From CAWCGU01 sp963838095 (lineage in GTDB: Bacteria > Actinomycetota > Thermoleophilia > Solirubrobacterales > 70-9): a DNA stretch of 64,000 nucleotides. Where the stretch lies: the NCBI GenBank assembly GCA_963838095.1, contig CAWIPO010000007.1, positions 1-64,000 on the forward strand, in the 5' to 3' direction. Within the stretch, counting starts at the first letter, position 1. Each line of letters starts with the position of its first letter. The notes under the pieces were generated by a model. That model was not told the origin of the DNA. It saw only the letters and a list, made by a program, of their open reading frames with translations, and did no database searches. A program made the position numbers and the translations under genes. This document shows, piece by piece, positions 35,016 through 43,054 of this stretch.

Positions 35016-35816
35016 ATCGCCTGGGTCGAGACCGAGAGCCTGAGCTTCACGGCGCGCCACGACAGCGCCGACGCAGCCGCTGCGCAGCGCACGCTCGACG
35101 ACCTCGAGGACCTTCGCCTGCGCCTCGAGGAGCGATTCGACGAGGCGCCTGGGGAGATCACGGTGGTGATCCATCCCAACCCCGCGTGGCTGGCGGCGGC
35201 GCATCCGTTCCTCCCGGCGGCGCGCTGGGCCGCCGCGCCGGCGGGGCGGCGCTACCTCGCCGGATGGGCGATGGCGACCGAGCTGCACGTCCTGAACGAC
35301 TTCCACGCAGACCGGCTCGCCGCCGGCGAGGACTCGCAAAGGGCGCTGCGCGGGACGGCCGAACGGCTCTACGTCCAGGTCGTGCTGGGGGCGAACAACC
35401 GCAGCCTGCCGCCCCCGTGGGGGCCGCGCCGGTTCACGCGCTACCTGCGCTGGGCGTGGCTGGTGGAGGGCTCCGGCCAGTACTTCGCCGGGCAGGTGCC
35501 GCTGTTCCGGGCGGCGGTGATCAGTCGGATGCGGGAGGGCAAGTCGCCCCGCTTCCCTCCCTCAGCGCGCGACGCGATCATTCTCGGAGGGACCGTCTTC
35601 GACCTGCTCTCGGACCAGGTCGGGCAGAGCGCCTGCGAGCTACTCGTATCGCGCCTGAACAAGCGCGGGGCGGCGGGCAACCTGGAGCTGGCGTTCGACG
35701 CGCCGATGGCGGAGATCGAAAGCGCCTGGCGTCGCTACCTGCGCGAGATCTCCGTGCGCCGCTCCGAGGAGCTGGAGCCGCCGGAGGAGCTGTTCGAGAT
35801 TCCTCGCGGCGACTAG
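35016..35816 (+). CDS. Uncharacterised protein, start unclear
   Basis: The frame is open from 35007 to 35816. The segment before GTG 35163 reads WVETESLSFTARHDSADAA, then TLDDLEDLRLRLEERFDEAPG, which is clearly protein-like, so starting at 35163 would lose about 49 residues. No ATG, GTG or TTG lies in that upstream part. An ATC at 35016 in the position where a start is expected may be a one-base error. The remainder (HPNPAWLAAAHPFLPAARW, ATELHVLNDF, WAWLVEGSGQYFAGQ) resembles gluzincin-like (peptidase MA) scaffolds without a proper HExxH. I assign no function. Confidence 0.6.
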   Translation: MAWVETESLSFTARHDSADAAAAQRTLDDLEDLRLRLEERFDEAPGEITVVIHPNPAWLAAAHPFLPAARWAAAPAGRRYLAGWAMATELHVLNDFHADRLAAGEDSQRALRGTAERLYVQVVLGANNRSLPPPWGPRRFTRYLRWAWLVEGSGQYFAGQVPLFRAAVISRMREGKSPRFPPSARDAIILGGTVFDLLSDQVGQSACELLVSRLNKRGAAGNLELAFDAPMAEIESAWRRYLREISVRRSEELEPPEELFEIPRGD

Positions 35817-35818
35817 CG

Positions 35819-36325
35819 CTAGGTGGCCGCCTGGTAGAGCAGCCATACGATCAGGAAGGCGACCAGGACCGCGATCAGGAAGTAGGCGAACAGCCGCGCC
35901 GGACTGGCTCCCGCGCTCGCCAGCGGCGACGGGTCCGGGATCTCGCCGGGGGTCCCTGAAAGCAGCTCGCGCGCGACCTCGGCCGCCGAGGACGGAACCA
36001 GGACGTCGCGCGGGCCGGCGGCGAGGAAGTCGGGAACGTCGAAGCCGCCGGTGCGCTTGAGGATGCTGGGGATTCCCTCCTCGAGCAGGATCCCCTGCAT
36101 CAATTCCGACTCGGCCTGGTTTCGGCCAGTGCCGGCCCGGACCAGGTCCCCGCGCGCGTACTGCGGCTTGATCTTCCGCGCGCGCTCGTGCGCGTCGGTT
36201 ATCGGCTCCTCCTCGGAGCTGCCGACGTAGACGAGCGGCATCCCGCACTTGCGGCAGAAGCGCTCGTCGAGCGAGTGCCGCGCGGCGCAGCGCGGACAGG
36301 CGAGGGGCTCGCTCTGCGTGCTCAT
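35819..36325 (-). CDS. Zinc-ribbon/DUF2007-like membrane-anchored protein
   Basis: The 168-residue product has an N-terminal zinc ribbon (CPRCAARHSLDERFCRKCG, residues ~10-28), a central DUF2007-like domain (AGTGRNQAESELMQGILLEEGIPS to DVLVPSSAAEVARELL) and one C-terminal membrane helix (LFAYFLIAVLVAFLIVWLLY). It would sit in the membrane with both folded parts in the cytoplasm. DUF2007 is suggested to be a signal-transduction domain but is not characterised. Its ATG overlaps the stop of the Mec-like gene, giving a two-gene operon. Confidence 0.75.
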   Translation of the reverse strand: MSTQSEPLACPRCAARHSLDERFCRKCGMPLVYVGSSEEEPITDAHERARKIKPQYARGDLVRAGTGRNQAESELMQGILLEEGIPSILKRTGGFDVPDFLAAGPRDVLVPSSAAEVARELLSGTPGEIPDPSPLASAGASPARLFAYFLIAVLVAFLIVWLLYQAAT

Positions 36326-36720
36326 GAAACTTCGAGCTCGACCTCGTTGACCTGTCCGTCCCGAATCTCGAACGCGCGCACGAACGGCTCGTCGGGGTCG
36401 GCCAAGGAGCAGATCAGATACAGCGGGTCGGGCCAGTTGACGGCGAGGTTGATGTCGGTCTGGGACGGGTAGGCCTCGCTGGCGGTGTGCGAGTGGTAAA
36501 TCGCGGCGATCTCCTCACCGCGCTCCTCGATGTCCATCGTGATCCGGAACTGGTCGCTCGGATGGATCTCGTAGCGCAGCGGGCTCGCGAAAGCGTTTCG
36601 CGCACGCTCCACCGAGGTTGCGACCCCGTCGCGGCCGGCGACCATGCCGCAGCACTCGTTTGGTGCCTCCTCTTGGGAATGGGTAATGATCTCGTTGAGG
36701 AGTTGCTTCGAGATCCGCAT
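36322..36720 (-). CDS. JAMM/M67 metallopeptidase, Mec-like
   Basis: A 132-residue JAB1/MPN/Mov34 peptidase. The catalytic set is present: the Glu in PNECCGMVAG, the zinc-binding HSH in AIYHSHTASEAYPS and the Asp in SQTDINLA. The sequence from YHSHTASEAYPSQTD onward resembles mycobacterial Mec, which frees cysteine from the CysO carrier protein after CysM has built it. A CysM-like synthase lies 7 kb away in the same window, although a ubiquitin-like CysO gene is not visible. It converges with nothing and starts about 100 bp from the divergent gntR gene. Confidence 0.8.
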   Translation of the reverse strand: MRISKQLLNEIITHSQEEAPNECCGMVAGRDGVATSVERARNAFASPLRYEIHPSDQFRITMDIEERGEEIAAIYHSHTASEAYPSQTDINLAVNWPDPLYLICSLADPDEPFVRAFEIRDGQVNEVELEVS

Positions 36721-36784
36721 CGTGCCCGAGGCTAGCAGCGGGCCTTCCTCCGATCGGCAGCGGCTACGTGGCTAGCTGTGTCAC

Positions 36785-36813
36785 TTGACTAGATCACTTG
36801 GCAGTGCTAGTGT
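36785..36813 (+). promoter_or_regulatory. Leaderless sigma70-type promoter of the gntR gene, inside an inverted repeat
   Basis: TTGACT at 36785, 17 bases, TAGTGT at 36808. Transcription would start at about 36820-36823, i.e. at the ATG (36823), so the mRNA is leaderless or nearly so. The promoter is bracketed by CTGTGTCA (36776-36783) and its exact reverse complement TGACACAG (36824-36831), with another TGTGTC at 36811, a likely autoregulatory site for the GntR protein. Confidence 0.7.
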
Positions 36814-36822
36814 GTCTGTCTA

Positions 36823-37701
36823 ATGACACAGTTGGCCGCCACGCTGGAGCTGGAGCAGACGATCGATCGCGACGCAGAGTTGCCGGTCGGGGTTCAGCTT
36901 CTGTGGCGGATGCGGGGCCTGATCCGGGGTGGCAGCCTCGCCCCCGGGGAGAAGCTGCCGAGCGTTCGCGAGCTGGCCCAGCGCTGCGAGGTGAACGTGA
37001 ACACGATCCGCAGCGCCTATGCGCGGCTCGAGAACGAAGGACTGATCGTGATGCGCCAGGGCTCGGGGACGTTCGTCGCCGACGAGGTGCCGGTCCGGCC
37101 CGCCCTCGACCGCCTCGCGGCCGAGGCGATCGCCGAGGCGCACTCCGCCGGCGTCGACGCACACGAGCTGGCGAGCGCGATCTATCTGGCCGCGCCCCCG
37201 CCCCAGGAGCCATCGGCCCCGGTCCCGCCGTCGCTGCCGGATGTGGACGAGGGCCTCAGCGACAGCCTCCACGCGCGCCGGGAGCTGCGGCGGCAGATCG
37301 CACGGCTCGAGGCGCGGCTCGCCTCCTACGCCGACCCCGCGCCGAAGGACGCGGTCCTCCCCAACCCCGCGCCGCGGCAAGCGGCCACGATGCCGCGGGT
37401 CGCGACCCTCGCCGAGCTCGAGCAGGTACGCGACCACCTGCTGGACGAGCTGAAGCGGGCAGGGGCGAAGGTCGAGCGCAAGGGCCGGCGCGAGAGAAAG
37501 GCGCGGCAGCGGGTCGAGCAGATGGTCTCGGCGCCCGAACGGCACAAGTGGGAGTGGGTTTCGAGCGAAGAGACCGGCGATCGCGGCTGCAAGGAGTGGC
37601 GGGTCGTGCCTCGCTTCGGCCCTGTCGGCGCCGCGATGGGCTGGTGGCGGATCAAGGTCTCCGGAGGCTGCCCGTTAGCCGGGCGGCTGACGGCCGCATG
37701 A
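36823..37701 (+). CDS. GntR-family transcriptional regulator
   Basis: Residues ~20-90 are a GntR winged helix: LPVGVQLLWRMRGLIRGGSLAPGEKLPSVRELAQRCEVNVNTIRSAYARLENEGLIVMRQGSGTFVA. The rest (about 200 residues) is not a FadR, UTRA or aminotransferase domain. It has a coiled-coil part (ARRELRRQIARLEARLA), a basic segment (RKGRRERKARQRVEQM) and a compact C-terminal piece with GCKEWRVVPRFGPVGAAMGWWRIKVSGGCPLAG. It is the first gene of a rightward cluster with two YrbE permeases 8 bp downstream, so lipid transport genes are its likely targets along with itself. Confidence 0.85.
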   Translation: MTQLAATLELEQTIDRDAELPVGVQLLWRMRGLIRGGSLAPGEKLPSVRELAQRCEVNVNTIRSAYARLENEGLIVMRQGSGTFVADEVPVRPALDRLAAEAIAEAHSAGVDAHELASAIYLAAPPPQEPSAPVPPSLPDVDEGLSDSLHARRELRRQIARLEARLASYADPAPKDAVLPNPAPRQAATMPRVATLAELEQVRDHLLDELKRAGAKVERKGRRERKARQRVEQMVSAPERHKWEWVSSEETGDRGCKEWRVVPRFGPVGAAMGWWRIKVSGGCPLAGRLTAA

Positions 37702-37709
37702 ACACGTAG

Positions 37710-38516
37710 ATGGTCAGAGCCGTCGCAGATAGGGCGTTCCTTCCCGCCAAGTCGGTCTTCGAGCAGGTGGGGAACATGATGATCCTCACCGGCAAGACGC
37801 TGGTCGCCGCCGTGCGCCCGCCCTACCCCTACGGGGGCGAGTTCATCTCCCAGTTCCTCTTCGCCCTGCAGCTGTGCTGGTTCCCGATGCTGATCAGCAC
37901 GCTCGCCTTCGGCTTCGGAGCGCCCGGGCTTCAGGCGGCGAACTTCCTCACCCTCTTCGGAGCGCTCGATCGCCTCGGCGGCTTCTTCATCCTCGCCTCG
38001 GTCCGCGAGTTCGCCCCGTTCGTGACCGCGGTCGTCGTCGCCGGCGTCGCCGGGACCGCGATCACCGCCGATCTCGGGGCGCGAAAGATCCGCGAGGAGC
38101 TGGACGCACTGCAGGTGCTCGGCGTCGACCCGATCAAGAACCTCGTCGTCCCCCGCTTCCTCGCCCTGATGATCCTCACCGGCCTGCTCGACATCTACGC
38201 CTTGATCTTCGGGATCGTCGGCGGGATCTTCGCCGAGATCCTCTACGACGCCCCGCTCGGAGGCTTCTTCGCGACCCTGTTCAACAACGCCTCGGTCACC
38301 GACCTCTGGGGGTCGGTGCTCAAGTGCACCCTGTTCGGGGCGATCATCGCGATCGTCTGCTCCTACTTCGGGATGAATGCGTCCGGAGGCGCGGAGGGGG
38401 TGGGCCGGGCCGTCAACCAGGGGGTGGTCGTCGCCTTCCTCGGCGTCTTTGCCTTCAACTACGTCTTCACCCAGACCCTGCTCGCGACGAACCCCGACCT
38501 GTCGGTGATCAAATGA
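37710..38516 (+). CDS. MlaE/YrbE-family permease (YrbEA-type)
   Basis: This integral membrane permease of the Mce/Mla lipid ABC systems has 268 residues with five or six hydrophobic segments. The conserved cytoplasmic loop that contacts the ATPase is present: TAITADLGARKIREELDALQVLGVDPIKNLVVPRFLA. In mycobacteria the first YrbE has this form. It starts 8 bp after the gntR stop and is followed by the second permease. No Mce proteins or MlaF-type ATPase are encoded nearby. Confidence 0.9.
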   Translation: MVRAVADRAFLPAKSVFEQVGNMMILTGKTLVAAVRPPYPYGGEFISQFLFALQLCWFPMLISTLAFGFGAPGLQAANFLTLFGALDRLGGFFILASVREFAPFVTAVVVAGVAGTAITADLGARKIREELDALQVLGVDPIKNLVVPRFLALMILTGLLDIYALIFGIVGGIFAEILYDAPLGGFFATLFNNASVTDLWGSVLKCTLFGAIIAIVCSYFGMNASGGAEGVGRAVNQGVVVAFLGVFAFNYVFTQTLLATNPDLSVIK

Positions 38517-38565
38517 TCGCGCTCGTGCTCTCGACGCCACCCGTGCGCCCTGAGGTCGCCTGCTG

Positions 38566-39363
38566 ATGGGTTGGCTCGCGGTTCCCAGGGAGTGGTTTGC
38601 CTCCCTCGGCCTGATCTCGCGCTTTGGCGGGCGCGTTATCGGCGATCGTCTACTACCGGGCGGGTCTTCACCTTCTTCGGGGAGTCGCTTGCGCCAGGCG
38701 GGGATCCTGATCGTCGGCTCGACGATCGTGATCTGGGGGCTTGTCTTCACGCTCGGGCTCACCTGCGGGATCGAGGGCGCATACCTGACCCGGGCCCAGG
38801 GCGCACCGGCCTTCGCGGGTGCGTTCTCGGCCTGGTGCGACCTGCGCGAAATCGCCCCATACGCGTTCGGTTACATGATGGCCGCCAAGGTCGGAACCGG
38901 GATCGTCGCCGAGCTCGGCTCGATGCGGATCTCGGACGAGATCGACGCGCTCGAAGTGATGGGCGTAAACCCGATGATCTTCCTCGGTGGCACACGGCTG
39001 CTCGCCGCCTGGCTGACGCTCCCCTTCATCTACGTCGGCGCGATCGGGGTCATGTACTTCGCCAGCTACATCGCCGTCGTCGACCAGATCGGCGAGGTCT
39101 CCTCCGGCGGGTACTTCCTGATCTTCTGGATGTTCCAGAACCCACCCGATCTCCTGTTCAGCGTGATCAAGGCGATGTTCATGGCGACCGCGATCGTGCT
39201 CGTCGGCCTCTATTACGGCTACACGGCGAAGGGCGGACCGGTTGGAGTAGGGACGGCGACCGCGAAGTCGATGCTGGTGAACGTGATCCTGATCCACCTG
39301 ATCGGCATGCTCGGCACGCTGATCTTCTGGGGAGCGAACCCGAGAGCCCCGATCGGGGGATGA
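38566..39363 (+). CDS. MlaE/YrbE-family permease (YrbEB-type)
   Basis: The second permease of the pair. The coupling loop is GSMRISDEIDALEVMGVNPMIFLGGTRLLAAWLTLP, with five hydrophobic segments around it. The stretch between about 38645 and 38690 is odd in this frame (GDRLLPGGSSPSSGSRLRQAG), whereas another frame there reads GRVFTFFGESL, the usual lead-in to RQAGILIVGSTIVIWG. Two compensating one-base errors would restore a normal N-terminal domain. It would form a heterodimer with the upstream permease to move lipids or sterols. Confidence 0.88.
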   Translation: MGWLAVPREWFASLGLISRFGGRVIGDRLLPGGSSPSSGSRLRQAGILIVGSTIVIWGLVFTLGLTCGIEGAYLTRAQGAPAFAGAFSAWCDLREIAPYAFGYMMAAKVGTGIVAELGSMRISDEIDALEVMGVNPMIFLGGTRLLAAWLTLPFIYVGAIGVMYFASYIAVVDQIGEVSSGGYFLIFWMFQNPPDLLFSVIKAMFMATAIVLVGLYYGYTAKGGPVGVGTATAKSMLVNVILIHLIGMLGTLIFWGANPRAPIGG

Positions 39364-39576
39364 ATGCACTTGCCTGACCGGAGAGCTCGAGCACAGGTGG
39401 AGTTGGTTCCCACCAAGCTATGGCGAGCGTTGGCGATCACGCTCGTAGCGCTGCCGCTGACGTGGATGCTGATCTACGGGGCCTCGCTGCTGCAGGCCGG
39501 TGTCGCCGTCATCCTCGCCTCCGCGTGCATCCTCCTCAGCGCCGGGGTGGCGTGGGCGCACGGGCGGAGGGGCTAG
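39364..39576 (+). CDS. Small membrane protein (70 aa)
   Basis: ATG 39364 follows the YrbEB stop directly. After a basic N-terminus (MHLPDRRARAQVELVPTKLWR) there are two hydrophobic stretches (ALAITLVALPLTWMLIYGASLL and AGVAVILASACILLSAGVAWA), ending in RRG. The protein is probably a two-helix subunit or accessory factor of the permease pair, in the place where mce genes would normally start. No family recognised. Confidence 0.6.
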   Translation: MHLPDRRARAQVELVPTKLWRALAITLVALPLTWMLIYGASLLQAGVAVILASACILLSAGVAWAHGRRG

Positions 39577-39589
39577 CGTGGAGGCCTCG

Positions 39590-40009
39590 ATGCGAACCGC
39601 GCCCATCCCCCACTCCGCCCGCGGTCGTGATCGCCTCGCAGCCGGATTCCTGCTCGCGCTGATGGCGGTCGGGAGCCTGGTGCTGTGGATCGGCGTCCCG
39701 GTGGGGTGCCTGTACGCAGCCTCACAGATCGTCGAGTCGCAGGCGAACCACTACGTCGTCGGGCTGCCCCTGACCCTGATCGGGATGCTCCTCTTCGGCA
39801 CCGGCCTGTTCTGGCTCAACCGCCTGTACATGCGGATCACGGTCCCGTGGCTGCTGAAGGAGGCCGAGGAGGACGACGAAGAGTTCCCGCGCCCCCTGCG
39901 CGGCCCACTCGAGCCGATGCTCGTCGGTTCGATGGTGATCGCGCTCGTCACCCTGCTGGTGTGGTTCTTCTTCTTCGCCGAGAACCCCGGCCCGGGCGGC
40001 TTCATCTAA
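39590..40009 (+). CDS. Membrane protein (139 aa)
   Basis: GGAGG at 39580-39584 precedes ATG 39590 by five bases and decides against GTG 39578, which would put the SD inside the gene. Three hydrophobic segments are visible (LAAGFLLALMAVGSLVLWIGVPVGCLYAA, YVVGLPLTLIGMLLFGTGLFWLN, MLVGSMVIALVTLLVWFFFFA) with a strongly acidic loop (KEAEEDDEEFPRPL) between the last two. It is co-transcribed with the permeases and the P450. No known family. Confidence 0.65.
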   Translation: MRTAPIPHSARGRDRLAAGFLLALMAVGSLVLWIGVPVGCLYAASQIVESQANHYVVGLPLTLIGMLLFGTGLFWLNRLYMRITVPWLLKEAEEDDEEFPRPLRGPLEPMLVGSMVIALVTLLVWFFFFAENPGPGGFI

Positions 40010-40011
40010 CA

Positions 40012-41373
40012 ATGGCGGCGGTGCCGTCGATGCCGCCGAAGATCCGGCTTCCGGCGGCGCTGCAGACGCTTGCGGCGCTTCGCTGGGGCGATCAGTTCGG
40101 CGCCTATCTGCAGCGCGGGCCGGCGATTCGGACGATGAAGATCATCGGAGTCGGCGAGGTTGCGATCACGTGGGACCCCGAGATCATCAAGAGGGTCTTC
40201 ACCGCCGACCCCGCAATCGTCCGGGCCGCTGAAATCAACCGGCGGGTCTTGCCCCTGCTCCGCCCCCACTCCGTTATGGCATTGGACGGCGAACGGCACC
40301 TGCGCATGCGCCGACTCCTGCTCCCGTACTTCCACGGCGAGGCCCTGCAGCGCTACGTCGGGCTGTTCGAGCAGATCACCGCCGAGGAGATCGAGCGCTG
40401 GCCGATGGATGAGGAGTTCGCGATTCATCCGCGCATGCAGCGGATCACGCTGACGGCGGTGCTGCGAGCCGTGATTGGGTTGAGCGAGGGCGCGCGATTG
40501 GATCGGCTGCTTGCGGTCCTGCCACGGGTGCTGGAGGCCAACCCGATCGCCGCTCTGCTGGAGGGCCGGTTCCCGTGGATCGCCAACGGGACCGTGGGGT
40601 CGGCGCTGCCATGGATCCGCGCCCGCCGCGAGTCACAGCGGCTGATCCGCGACGAGATCGCCGGACACAGGGCCGAGCCAGAAGGGCGCGACGACATCCT
40701 CGCGTCGCTGATCACGGCGCGCGACGACGCTGGGCAAGCGCTCACCGACGAGGAGCTCGAGGATCAGCTGCTCACGCTGCTGCTCGCCGGGCACGAGACC
40801 GCGGCCAGCTCGCTCGCGTTCTGCTTCGAGCGCCTCGCGCGGCACCCTGACGCGTTGGGGAGACTGACCAAGGGACTCGACGCCGGCGAGGAGACCTACG
40901 TGAACGCGGTGATCAACGAGACGCTCCGCCTGCGCCCGCCCGTGGAGGTCATCTGGCGGATCCTCGCCGAGCCGTTCGAGCTCGGCGGGTACCTGCTTCC
41001 AGCCGGGACGATCGTCGTGCCGGGAATCCGCGCTGTGCAGGGCTTCGCGTTCGAGGACGGTGAGGAGTTCCGCCCGGAGCGTTTCATCGACGCCAAGCCC
41101 GAGCCCTACACGCTGATCCCGTTTGGAGGCGGCACTCGGCGCTGCCTGGGTGCGAGCTTCGCGACGCTGGAGATGAAGGCAGTGCTGCGGGTCGTATTGC
41201 GGGAGCTGGAGCTGGAGACCACGACGAAGCCGGACGAGCGCCGCGATCAGCTGCGGCGCTTTACGACCATCCCCGCTCACGGCGCCCGCGTTGCCTTTCG
41301 GCGGCGCGACGAGCCCTCACCAGTAGGTGGTTCCCTCGGGCCGGGGCGGCTCGCGCAGGTCGCCCGCAGCTGA
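40012..41373 (+). CDS. Cytochrome P450
   Basis: The second P450 of the window, 453 residues, two bases after the upstream membrane gene. The I-helix motif is LLAGHETAASSLAF, the ExxR motif is in INETLRLRPPVEV, PERF(ID) and the heme loop FGGGTRRCLGASFATLEM near residue 380. The GHET-type I-helix and the pattern of the K region place it among fatty-acid/terpene/carotenoid-like bacterial P450s, clearly different from the P450 at 18744-19991. Being last in the permease cluster it may oxidise the transported lipid. The C-terminus overlaps the convergent gene by 57 bp. Confidence 0.92.
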   Translation: MAAVPSMPPKIRLPAALQTLAALRWGDQFGAYLQRGPAIRTMKIIGVGEVAITWDPEIIKRVFTADPAIVRAAEINRRVLPLLRPHSVMALDGERHLRMRRLLLPYFHGEALQRYVGLFEQITAEEIERWPMDEEFAIHPRMQRITLTAVLRAVIGLSEGARLDRLLAVLPRVLEANPIAALLEGRFPWIANGTVGSALPWIRARRESQRLIRDEIAGHRAEPEGRDDILASLITARDDAGQALTDEELEDQLLTLLLAGHETAASSLAFCFERLARHPDALGRLTKGLDAGEETYVNAVINETLRLRPPVEVIWRILAEPFELGGYLLPAGTIVVPGIRAVQGFAFEDGEEFRPERFIDAKPEPYTLIPFGGGTRRCLGASFATLEMKAVLRVVLRELELETTTKPDERRDQLRRFTTIPAHGARVAFRRRDEPSPVGGSLGPGRLAQVARS

Positions 41374-42126
41374 GCCGAGCAGGTCGGGGTCATCGCGGCC
41401 GAGCTCCCAGAGCAGGTCGTCGAGAACAGGCGGTGAGATCTCCGCCTCTGAAGCGATTCGCTTGAAGGCATCGCGGGTGGCGGCACGGACCCGGTCGACA
41501 CGCCCGGGCTCGACGAGCCCCGCACGAAGGGCCAGGCGCATCAGCACGTTGTCGGCGCAGACCTCCCAACTCTCGGGGTCGGACACACGGAGCCAGCCGC
41601 GGCGCTCGGCGATCTTCGCGAAAAGGAACGCCTTCTTCGCGAGCGGGTCGGAGTAGGCCTCATAGCGCGCCAGGAGCACGACGACCCCGCCCTCGCCGCC
41701 GAGCCACCCCTCGGACGCCGCGATCAGCCCCCCGGCGCTTCCCCCGTGGTCGCGCTCGAGCCCGCTCGCGAGGTCGCGCCACAGGCGCGCCCGCTCCTCG
41801 GGCGCACGCACCGTCTCGTCCCCGGCTCGAAAGAGCTCGGCGACCCGCCGGCCGTCCACGTCGCTGAGCGCCGCCGCCGAGAGCGTCCGCGGCCGGCGGC
41901 GCTCCTCGGCGCAGGCGAGCTCCCACATCAGCTCGCTGCCGGCGTACGGCCCGCGCCCCTCCGCCTCGTGCGCCCGCTCGTACCCCGTTGCGTGGTCGAC
42001 GGCGCACAGAAAGAGCGCCGCGTCCGCGCTTGGGACGTGGGCGAAATCGGGCGGCTCGTAGGTCGCGGCCAGCTCGCGAACCGATCCGGCGACGCGTCCC
42101 ACGGCCTCATCGCCGGCCGGGCCCAC
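41317..42126 (-). CDS. Uncharacterised helical protein, remotely queuosine-salvage (DUF2419)-like
   Basis: A 269-residue, mostly helical protein. Several stretches fall in the order seen in DUF2419 queuosine-nucleotide N-glycosylases: ALFLCAVDHATGYERAH (where the family has its VDxLNF-like segment), YAGSELMWELACAEE, LARYEAYSDPLAKKAFLFAKIAERRGWL, CADNVLMRLALRAGLV and the final SPPVLDDLLWELGRDDPDLLG. The overall identity is low and key residues cannot be checked, so this is only a suggestion. It is convergent with the P450 (57-bp overlap) and 14 bp from the AIM24 gene on its own strand. Confidence 0.5.
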   Translation of the reverse strand: MGPAGDEAVGRVAGSVRELAATYEPPDFAHVPSADAALFLCAVDHATGYERAHEAEGRGPYAGSELMWELACAEERRRPRTLSAAALSDVDGRRVAELFRAGDETVRAPEERARLWRDLASGLERDHGGSAGGLIAASEGWLGGEGGVVVLLARYEAYSDPLAKKAFLFAKIAERRGWLRVSDPESWEVCADNVLMRLALRAGLVEPGRVDRVRAATRDAFKRIASEAEISPPVLDDLLWELGRDDPDLLGSAAGDLREPPRPEGTTYW

Positions 42127-42140
42127 CGGCGAGACGCCGC

Positions 42141-43028
42141 TCAGCGCGCGGCGGCCCCCGGACGGCCCTCGCTGGGCTGGATCAGCGCCCAGCCCTGGCC
42201 GACGAAGCCGATTTGGAAGCTCTCCCCAGAGCCCATCCCGATCAGGCTCTTGGCCTGGATCTCGGTCCTGAGCTGCGTCTGCACTCCGCCGGACCAGGCG
42301 ATTGCGGCCTGCGGGTCGGCAAACGTCGGCGCCTCACCGACATCCAGCCTGACCGGGTCGCCGTCCGAGCACAGCGCGACGAGGCCACTCCCCGAGAGGC
42401 CGATGTTGAAGAGCCCGCCCGCGAGGATGCCGGCGCTACCGCCTTTGACCCTCGTCACATCCCAGTCGATCCCATCCTGGAAGGCCAGGATGCTCTGCCC
42501 GTTGACGGTCATCGCCTCGTTCTGGAGCGAGAGGATGTGGACCTTCATCGCCCCGTTGGCGAGGAAGAGCTCGCCGGTGCCCGACGCCCTCATCAGGCGC
42601 AGCGACTCGCCCGTAGCGGCCTTCTTGACGAACCTTCCGAGGCCACCGCCCTGGTGCTCGAAGCTGACGTTGCCCTGATAGCCGACCATCGCGCCGTTGC
42701 GAGCCATCACAGTGGTCTCGGAGAGCTCCACCTTCAAGAGCTGCGGGTTCTGGCGGGTGAACGCCTCGCCGGTCTCGATCTCTGCGTACTCCTCGAACTG
42801 CTGAGCCTGATGCGCGCTGGTCGTCGCAGCGACCGCGGCGGGCGCCGCCACCGCCTGCTGTTGGGGCGCGGGCTGCGGCTGGGCCGGGGCCTGCGGCTGC
42901 GGCGCCGAGGCGGCGGGCGCGGCGGCCTGCGCGGGCGCAGTGTTGTCGGTCCAGTTGCCCCCGTCCCAGTAGCGGAGCAGGCCGGGGTTGTTCGGGTCCG
43001 GATACCAGTCCGGCGGGGGGTTGCTCAT
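42141..43028 (-). CDS. DUF2510 and AIM24-domain protein
   Basis: At the N-terminus a DUF2510 motif (PDWYPDPNNPGLLRYWDGGNWTDN, residues ~5-28) is followed by an Ala/Pro/Gln-rich linker of about 45 residues. Then comes an AIM24 (tryptophan-RNA-attenuator-protein-like) beta-sandwich: LLKVELSETTVMARNGAMVGYQGNVSFEHQGGG, SGTGELFLANGAMKVHILSL, IGMGSGESFQIGF. AIM24 proteins are of unclear function; DUF2510 is nearly restricted to actinobacteria and often precedes membrane or regulatory domains. No signal peptide or membrane helix is seen, so it is cytosolic. Confidence 0.88.
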   Translation of the reverse strand: MSNPPPDWYPDPNNPGLLRYWDGGNWTDNTAPAQAAAPAASAPQPQAPAQPQPAPQQQAVAAPAAVAATTSAHQAQQFEEYAEIETGEAFTRQNPQLLKVELSETTVMARNGAMVGYQGNVSFEHQGGGLGRFVKKAATGESLRLMRASGTGELFLANGAMKVHILSLQNEAMTVNGQSILAFQDGIDWDVTRVKGGSAGILAGGLFNIGLSGSGLVALCSDGDPVRLDVGEAPTFADPQAAIAWSGGVQTQLRTEIQAKSLIGMGSGESFQIGFVGQGWALIQPSEGRPGAAAR

Positions 43029-43054
43029 CGGAATCCGGAGCCTATCGCGCGGGC

